Shown here piece by piece: positions 58,271-64,000 of a DNA stretch of 64,000 nucleotides. The translations under genes were made by a program, and so were the position numbers. Positions within the stretch are counted from its first letter, which is position 1, and every line of letters starts with the position of its first letter. The DNA is from Closterium sp. Naga37s-1 (taxonomy: Eukaryota; Streptophyta; Zygnematophyceae; Desmidiales; Closteriaceae): assembly GCA_947471745.1 (NCBI GenBank), contig CANJKZ010000139.1, forward strand, positions 1,502,501-1,566,500, given 5' to 3'. The notes beneath the pieces were generated by a model. The model had not been told where the DNA came from. It made no database searches and saw only the letters and a program-made list of their open reading frames with translations.

Positions 58271-59052
58271 ATGGCCACTATCGCGGCAGTTGCAGCGGCT
58301 AGGGGTGGACAGCAGCGGGTACTGCCTCTCCCGGACGACCCCACCCCTCAGCAGCTTCGTGAGTGGGTTGTTCAGCGAGGCCATCCTGGTGGTGGGGGTT
58401 TTGGTTTTATGTGGCCTCAGCGACCTCGCGACTGTGCTTCTCAGCGATGCATCCCTGGTTGTGTAGAGGTTGCTGCTCTCGGTTCTAGTGAGTCTGCTGC
58501 AGCTCTAGGTGCCCGTGAGTCTGCCGACGCTCTAGGTGCTAGTGCGTCTCCTGCCACAGGTCCTGCCTCAGCCGAGGCCTTGCACACTTTCACGCTTGAC
58601 TCAGGCGCGTCACATTGCTTCTTTCGTGATTGCACCACAGTCACACCACTCGCAGCACCTGTCCCAGTCTCACTGGCTGACCCCTCTGGGGGCCCAGTAG
58701 TTGCGCGAGCCTCCACTGTCCTCCCGTGTCCAGCAGTCCCCTCCGGTTCACTGTCAGGTCTCCACCTCCCCACGTTCTCTACGAACTTGGTGAGCAACGC
58801 TGTCATTCAGGATGTCTGGGTTGATACCTTTATTCCTGGAGGGCAGCGTGTGGCGATCTGTACGTGCTCCCGGACTGGCCGTCACCTAGCTACGTTCACT
58901 CGACAGCCTGGGTCTAGTCTGTACACACTGACCACTGCGTCTGCACAGGTGGCTGAGTCAGGTCAGGTGGCTGCGTCGAGTCGGGCGTCTGCGTCGGGAC
59001 AGTTAGCTGCGTCTTGCTCGTGCATAGTACTCATGCACGAGACTCAGCTGGC
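58271..59052 (+). CDS. Protease part of E polyprotein (Gag capsid absent)
   Basis: ATG 58271 (MATIAAVAAARGG) in the same position as the gag start of P and F (MATS..., MASP...), but after a few residues it goes to an LREWV module and then protease FTLDSGASHCFF with intact DSG, followed by LPCPAVPSGSLSGLHLP and the start of the pre-integrase region. Near 59050 a small deletion shifts the frame (HETQLAPPSW where B has HETVLWHHRLGH), so the frame runs to 59320 as an artefact. The zinc motif of B and F is not recognisable. Confidence 0.85.
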
Positions 59053-60001
59053 ACCACCGTCTTGGTCACCCCTCCCTGCCGCGTCTACGCAGCATGCACT
59101 CCCGTCCCCTTGTCTCTGGCCTCCCCAGGTCCCTGCCCCCCCTGCCGCGCTTGCTTGCCCCGCCGTGCCTTCCTTGCGTCGAGGGGCGGCAGCGCGCCGC
59201 TCCTCACTCCTCCGAGTTTCCTCCGACCACTGCTCCTCTGCAGACTCTCCACATGGACGTGTGGGGCCCGGCCCCCATCAGTGGAAGAGACCGCGAGCGC
59301 TACTTCCTGCTGGTTGTTGACAACTACACACGCTACACCACTGTCTTCCCCTTGCGGCGCAAGGCGGACGTCAGCGGTGTCCTGATCCCCTGGATCCGGG
59401 CTACTCGTCTCCAGCTGCACGAGCGGTTTCAGCATGACTTCCCAGTCCTGCGTCAGCACTCTGACCGGGGCGGTGAGTTCTCTTCTGACCTACTTGCGGG
59501 GTTCTGTCGAGACGAGGGCATCCGCCAGACGTTCACGCTTCCGGCCTCTCCTCAGCAGAATGGGATTGCTGAGCGTCGCATTGGCTTGATCATGGAGGTT
59601 GCTCGCACCTCCATGATCCATGCGGCTGCTCCCCATTTTCTGTGGCCGTTTGCGGTCCGATACGCTGCGCATCAGCTCAACCTCTGGCCCCGTGTCTCTG
59701 CGCCAGAGACCTCGCCCACACTCCGGTGGACGGGGAAGCCTGGTGATGCGTCAGTGTTTCGGGTCTGGGGCACGCTCTCCCTTGTTCGCGATGCCAAAGC
59801 GAGCAAGCTCTCCTCTCGCACTCTCCGTTGCGTCTTCCTTGGCTTCCCCACTGACGCCCCGCCGTGGCAGTTCTACCACCCGCCCTCGCATCGAGTCTTC
59901 TCCTCTCAGGACGTCACCTTTGACGAGTCTGTCTGTTTCTACCAGTTACACCCGCACGCGTCCCACCCGGTTCCCCTAGCACCCCTCTTCCTGGTACCAG
60001 T
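59053..60001 (+). CDS. Integrase of element E
   Basis: Frame 59094-60086: CLPCVEGRQRAAPHSS, D (LHMDVWGP), D (QHSDRGGEF), E (GIAERRIG), RVWGTLSLVRDA, CVFLGFPTDAPPW, SQDVTFDES. The catalytic triad is intact. The run of 13 C at 60002-60014 shifts it out of frame with the linker that begins at about 60055. Confidence 0.87.
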
Positions 60002-60054
60002 CCCCCCCCCCCCCGGTAGACCCCCTCCCCCCACAGGGTCCTGCTCCCTCAGGT

Positions 60055-62796
60055 GTGTCTCAGATCGACCCACCCCCCTTGGATGAGCCAGTGGAGATCT
60101 CTTCTGACTCCTCTGGCCCAGCTGAGGGGGGTGACCCAGTTGCGGACGACACGGCGGCCACTCGCCGCTCTCCACGCTTGGAGACCCCCCCGGGTTTTCC
60201 GCCTCGACCGTCTTCGCCGCCTCCGCAGCCTGCTGCTGTGGACTCTGGAGCTGAGACTACAGGTGCTGAGACTGGGGGTGAGGGTTCTGGGGGTGCTGTG
60301 CATGGGGGTGCTGGTTCTGGGGGTGCTGCGACTGGGGGTGCTGACTCTGGGGGTGCTGCGAGTCCTAGTGGCGGTGGAGTTGTGGGTGACCCTGTTGGAG
60401 GTCCTGGAGCTGGAGGTACTAGAGGTGCTGCTGGTGCTGGAGGTGCTAGAGCTACTACAACTGGAGGTGCAGGAGCTGGACAGCCACCGCAGCCTGATCT
60501 ACTTGAGACGCTCTCGCCGCAGGCGATTCGTGCGTGGATCGTTCGGCGAGGAAGTCCTGGTGGTGGAGGGTACGGTCCTGCTGGTGCTGGAGCTACTAGT
60601 CCTGGAGGTACTGCTGGTGCTGGAGGTGCTGGAGGTACTGCTGGAGGTGCTGGAGGTGCTGCTGGTGCTGGAGGTACTAGAGGTGCTGCTGGTGCTGGAG
60701 CTACTAGTCCTGGAGGTACTGCTGGTGCTGGAGGTGCTGGAGGTACTGCTGGAGGTGGTGGAGCTGCAAGGCCTGGAGGTACTGGAGGTGCTACTGGTGC
60801 TGGAGGTGCTGGAGGTGCTACTGGTGCTGGAGGTACTGGAGGTAATGCTGGAGGTACTAGAGGTGTTGCTGGTGCTGGAGGTAATGGAGCTGCTAGGCCT
60901 GGAGTTACTGGAGCTGCTGCTGGTGCTGGAGGTGCTGGAGCTGCTAGTGCTGGAGGTACTGCTGGTACTGGAGGTGCTGGGGGTACTGGAGCTGCTGGCA
61001 CTGGAGGTGCTGGTGCTACTGGTGCTGGAGCTGCGGGAGCTGCTGGTTCTGGAGGTGCTCGTACTAGAGGTACTGGAGCTGCCGGAGCTGGTGGTGCTGC
61101 TGGTGCTGGAGGTGCTGCTGGTGCAGGAGGACCTGGAGCTACAGGTGCTGCTGGTGCTGGAGGACGTGGAGCTACTGGAGCTGCTGGTGCTGGAGGTGCT
61201 GGCCCTGCTGCTGGTGCTGGAGGTACTGGAGGTGCTGCTGGTGCAGGAGGACCTGGAGCTACTGATGCTACTGGTGCTGGAGGTACTGGAGGTGCTGCTG
61301 GTGCTGGAGGTACTAGAGGTGCTGCTGCTACTGGTGCTAGGAGTACTGGAGGAGCTGCTCGTGCTGGAGGTACGGGAGCTGCTGGTGCTCTTCGCCACCT
61401 TCTCAGTCTTCCGCCAGGTGCTACTGACTTCCCTGTGGCATGTACTACTCCTCCGTTACTGTTTCCACCGGCAGACCAATCACAGCCGCAGCTCCTACCG
61501 CACTCCCCACTGCCTGCTCCTGCTCCTTACACTGCGGTGACACAATCCCTGACTGAGCGTCGAGAGCCTGAGACTCGTGCTTCCACCCCTGAGCGTCGAG
61601 AGCCTGAGTCCAGCTTTGACCTTGAGCCCGAGCCTAGAGCTGCTGTCCGTGCTCGTGTTCCTCGTGTTCGTCGTCAGCGTGCTCCGGCTGTCCCAGGTAC
61701 TCACGATATGACACTCTGTCCTTCCTCTGTTCCACAGCGTGGTGTCCTGTCGTTACCTCCCGCGCCCTCTCTTCCTGACGTTGCTGACCCTCCGTCTGAC
61801 CTTGCTCGTGCGTCCAGTCCGACTGTTACTCGCTTTCTTGCTACGGTGGTGACTAACCCTTCGTTCTCGTCTCCTGCTGCGTCTGCCTTAGTCGCTGAGC
61901 TCGTTGACTTTGCTGCTGTGTACCGCCTAGACTACCTTGCGAGTCTTGTTTCTGACCCAGTCCCTGCCTGTCCTCCGTCCGTCGGGGGTGAGACAGCCCT
62001 TGGCTGTACTGCCCTTGGCTGTGACGTTCTTGAGGACAGGCAGGAGGAGCTGGAGTGCCTTGCGGCCGCTGCACCCCATCTCGCGACCATGCTGCTTGCC
62101 CCTGAGGGAGACCCGGATGCACTTGACATCCCCACCCCGCGCTCTTACAGAGAGGCGATTTCGGGTGAGTACTCCTCTCAGTGGCAGACAGCCATGGACG
62201 CAGAGATGGCTTCCTGGAAGTCCACAGGCACCTACGTCGACGAGGTTCCCCCACCTGGGGTGAACATCGTCAGTAGCATGTGGATTTTCAGAGTGAAGCG
62301 GCCGCCGGGTTCTCCGCCTGCCTTCAAGGCACGTTACGTTGCTCGAGGTTTCAGTCAGCGTGAGGGAGTTGACTTCTTTCAGACCTTTTCCCCCACCCCG
62401 AAGATGACCACTCTTCGGGTGTTGCTACACGTTGCAGCACAGCGCGACTACGAGCTGCACTCCCTCGACTTCTCGACAGCTTTCTTGCAGGGTAGCCTTC
62501 ACGAGGCCATCTGGTTGCGCCGTCCACAGGGCTTCACTGGGTCGTTTCCTGAGGGTACCCAGTGGAGCCTACGGCGACCAGTGTACGGCCTGCGTCAGGC
62601 GCCCCGCGAGTGGCACGACACACTGAGGACGACACTTGCGGCTCTTGGGTTTGCTCCTTCGACTGCTGACCCGTCGCTATTTCTACGCACCGACACTACT
62701 CTGCCGCCGTTCTACATCCTCGTGTACGTCGACGACTTGGTTTTTGCTACTGCTGACACTGAGGCACTGGCCCTAGTGAAGGCGGAGCTGCAGTAG
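60055..62796 (+). CDS. Linker and RT of element E
   Basis: Begins in the linker (SQIDPPPLDEPVEISSDSSG), carries an LSPQAIRAWIVRRGSPGGG module (about 60510-60565), about 380 residues of Gly/Ala/Thr-rich repeat (60235-61385), an acidic Arg/Glu-rich spacer, then RT: SQWQTAMDAEMASWKSTG, FSTAFLQGSLHEAIW, RPVYGLRQAPREW, catalytic VYVDDLVF. Stops at TAG 62794-62796, where B has Lys (ELQKRHTC). Confidence 0.9.
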   Translation: MSQIDPPPLDEPVEISSDSSGPAEGGDPVADDTAATRRSPRLETPPGFPPRPSSPPPQPAAVDSGAETTGAETGGEGSGGAVHGGAGSGGAATGGADSGGAASPSGGGVVGDPVGGPGAGGTRGAAGAGGARATTTGGAGAGQPPQPDLLETLSPQAIRAWIVRRGSPGGGGYGPAGAGATSPGGTAGAGGAGGTAGGAGGAAGAGGTRGAAGAGATSPGGTAGAGGAGGTAGGGGAARPGGTGGATGAGGAGGATGAGGTGGNAGGTRGVAGAGGNGAARPGVTGAAAGAGGAGAASAGGTAGTGGAGGTGAAGTGGAGATGAGAAGAAGSGGARTRGTGAAGAGGAAGAGGAAGAGGPGATGAAGAGGRGATGAAGAGGAGPAAGAGGTGGAAGAGGPGATDATGAGGTGGAAGAGGTRGAAATGARSTGGAARAGGTGAAGALRHLLSLPPGATDFPVACTTPPLLFPPADQSQPQLLPHSPLPAPAPYTAVTQSLTERREPETRASTPERREPESSFDLEPEPRAAVRARVPRVRRQRAPAVPGTHDMTLCPSSVPQRGVLSLPPAPSLPDVADPPSDLARASSPTVTRFLATVVTNPSFSSPAASALVAELVDFAAVYRLDYLASLVSDPVPACPPSVGGETALGCTALGCDVLEDRQEELECLAAAAPHLATMLLAPEGDPDALDIPTPRSYREAISGEYSSQWQTAMDAEMASWKSTGTYVDEVPPPGVNIVSSMWIFRVKRPPGSPPAFKARYVARGFSQREGVDFFQTFSPTPKMTTLRVLLHVAAQRDYELHSLDFSTAFLQGSLHEAIWLRRPQGFTGSFPEGTQWSLRRPVYGLRQAPREWHDTLRTTLAALGFAPSTADPSLFLRTDTTLPPFYILVYVDDLVFATADTEALALVKAELQ
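60235..61385 (+). repeat. Gly/Ala triplet repeat of E, 1.15 kb
   Basis: Built from 'ggtgctggaggt', 'ggagctgctggt' and similar triplets. The other frames give poly-Leu/Glu/Val (plus) and poly-Ser/Thr (minus), hence the false ORFs of 495 and 299 codons. Longest of the three linker expansions (B, F, E). Confidence 0.9.
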
Positions 62797-63708
62797 AGAC
62801 ACACCTGCACTGACCTGGGTGAGCTGCGGAGCTATCTTCGCCTGCAGATCACCCGGGACAGAGCACGGCGCACCATCACCCTCACGCAGTCACACATGGT
62901 GCAGCAGGTCCTTCAGCACTTCGGCTTCACGTGGTCCTCGCCACAGCCCACTCCTCTGTCTACCGGCCACTCGCTCTCAGCTCCACCTTCGGACGAGTCC
63001 GTAGAGCCGAGTGGTCCGTACCCAGAGCTTGTGGGCTGCCTCATGTACCTGATGACGTGCACACGACCTGACCTCGCGTACCCTCTCAGCCTCGTGGCTC
63101 GCTACATGGCACCCGGTAGACACCGAAAGGTGCACTTTGATGTTGCGAAGAGGGTACTGCGTTGCTTGTGCAGTACATCGGGCATGGGGCTCGTGCTTGG
63201 AGGACGGGGTTCAGTGGTACTCACAGGACACTCTGACGCTTCTTGGGCCGACGACCAGGCGACTCAGCGTTCGTCACAGGGTTACACCTTCAGTCTTGGC
63301 TCTGGTTCTGTCTCGTGGAGGTCCACTCGTTCTTCTTCTGTGCTTGGTTCCAGCTGTGAGGCCGAGATCTACGCTGGGGCCATGGCTGCACAGGAGCTTC
63401 GCTGGCTGACCTACCTGCTGACCGACTTGGGGGAGCAGCCTCGTTCTCCTCCAATTCTGTACGTCGACAACAAGGCAATGCTTGCCTTGTGTCGCGAGCA
63501 GAGAATGGAGCACAGAATGAAGCACATTGCTCTTCGCTACTTCCTTGCGCGTGAGCTGCAGCAGCGTGGTCAGCTGCGCCTTGCTTACGTGGCCTCTCGG
63601 GCCAACACTGCTGATGTCTTCACCAAGGCCCTTGGGTCTGGTGATCATCAGCGTTTCTGCACGGCTCTTGGGCTTGTGCCCACTCTGCCTCACCTGCTGG
63701 TTGCTTGA
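62797..63708 (+). CDS. RT thumb and RNase H of element E
   Basis: In frame after the TAG, ending in TGA. HTCTDLGELRSYL, ITLTQSHMVQQVLQ, CLMYLMTCTRPDLAYPLS, then RNase H: GHSDASWADD, SSCEAEIYA, YVDNKAMLAL, ANTADVFTKAL. Catalytic residues intact. ATG 62896 is only an internal Met. Confidence 0.9.
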   Translation, partial: RHTCTDLGELRSYLRLQITRDRARRTITLTQSHMVQQVLQHFGFTWSSPQPTPLSTGHSLSAPPSDESVEPSGPYPELVGCLMYLMTCTRPDLAYPLSLVARYMAPGRHRKVHFDVAKRVLRCLCSTSGMGLVLGGRGSVVLTGHSDASWADDQATQRSSQGYTFSLGSGSVSWRSTRSSSVLGSSCEAEIYAGAMAAQELRWLTYLLTDLGEQPRSPPILYVDNKAMLALCREQRMEHRMKHIALRYFLARELQQRGQLRLAYVASRANTADVFTKALGSGDHQRFCTALGLVPTLPHLLVA

Positions 63709-63812
63709 CTTGCTCTTGTTGTACACTGATATATATCTTTATACCTGCTTGTTTACTCTTGCTAGGTTGTGATGAGTGTACTGCCTTGCTATTATAACTC
63801 TGCATGTGAACT

Positions 63813-63913
63813 GGCCTTGTGGCCGCTTGCTTGTGCTCAAATTGTGTGGTGTCCTTGAGATCCACCCTGAGCTTTGCTTTGCTTTGTTCTCTTGCTTGAC
63901 TGGTCTTGTGACC
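63813..63913 (+). promoter_or_regulatory. 3' UTR hairpin pair of E
   Basis: GGCC-TTGT-GGCC at 63813-63824 and GGTC-TTGT-GACC at 63902-63913, in the same order and spacing as in B and N. Confidence 0.6.
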
Positions 63914-63954
63914 GTTCGTTGTGGTTGCTATCCCCCACTTTGCCTATGGGGGTG

Positions 63955-64000
63955 TGTCAAATTACATTTGTATGCTTCTAGGCTGTAGTGGGGCATACTC
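63955..64000 (+). repeat. 3' LTR of E, cut by the window end
   Basis: TGTCAAATTACATTTGTATG... after CTTTGCCTATGGGGGTG (polypurine tract); matches 57112-57157. Confidence 0.92.

Larger units (their letters stand above)
57112..64000 (+). mobile_element. Copia element E, runs past the window end
   Basis: 5' LTR 57112-57239, primer-binding site TGGTATTCAGAGC, leader repeats, poly(A) tract, protease, integrase, linker, RT, RNase H, 3' UTR and the first 46 bp of the 3' LTR (63955-64000). It inserted into the D gag after TTAAC (57107-57111). As in B, the Gag capsid domain is absent. Lesions: a frameshift near 59050, a frameshift at a C run (60002-60014), and TAG at 62794. Confidence 0.92.

Noticed and set aside
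60053..61540. A 495-codon Leu/Val/Glu-rich frame, and a 299-codon Ser/Thr-rich frame on the other strand
   Set aside because: Alternative-frame readings of the Gly/Ala triplet repeat in the E linker; the same happens at 47562-48545 in B.

Overview
The window is a nested cluster of Ty1/copia-type LTR retrotransposons in a eukaryotic nuclear genome. I see no bacterial gene, rRNA, tRNA or CRISPR array. Support for a nuclear genome: a transposase gene with GT-AG introns, copia polyproteins in the order Gag-protease-integrase-RT-RNase H, 5-bp target duplications, and primer-binding sites resembling initiator tRNA-Met (TGGTATCAGAGC). The high GC content of the coding parts, the copia load, and a HemW/HemN-like exon would fit a green or streptophyte alga with a large repeat-rich genome. 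That is a low-confidence guess; no sequence here fixes the species.

Layout. 1-1779: a copia gag open to the left edge, joined to the 5' end (leader and LTR) of a second, minus-strand element. 1780-3610 and 11304-12487 are old non-coding host DNA. Element A (3611-11298, minus) is complete: 1140-bp LTRs, target duplication GAAAC, but two nonsense codons. Element J (12488-36645, plus) is a small LTR element without recognisable genes; its 3' LTR is split by about 22.8 kb of nested DNA. Inside J lies element F/G (minus; 5' LTR 36440-36579, gag-protease-integrase 32316-35699, RT-RNase H and 3' LTR at 13785-15974). Inside G lies element P (minus, 21168-28744). A tandem duplication of about 5.19 kb (13146-18338 and 18339-23532) copied the J/G/P junctions. 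Between P and F sits an island (28745-31917) with a plus-strand copia tail N, a pogo/Tigger-like DDE transposase with two introns, a (GGTA)21 tract and the 3' end of a HemW/HemN-like gene.

36646-64000: solo LTR K (36664-37639, target duplication CTTCT), decayed plus-strand element C (about 37855-42855), and decayed minus-strand element D (about 57111 down to 42940). D is broken by B (44146-51140, identical 138-bp LTRs, target duplication TGGTG), by Q (51211-53386, a deletion derivative with unlike LTRs), by a solo LTR (56014-56251), and on its right by E (57112 to beyond the window end).

A, P, F, B and E encode the enzymes of a copy-and-paste cycle (protease, integrase, RT, RNase H), but every copy carries at least one nonsense codon, frameshift or damaged catalytic motif, so none looks autonomous as read. 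The most interesting signals are non-coding or structural: a hairpin just after the primer-binding site that keeps its fold while its sequence changes, a covarying GGYC-TTGT-GRCC hairpin repeated in the 3' UTRs, poly(A) tracts in the leaders of two gag-less elements, a repeated LREWY module, a C-x13-C zinc motif, a tryptophan-glycine-rich segment in D, and a strong excess of TAG among internal stops.
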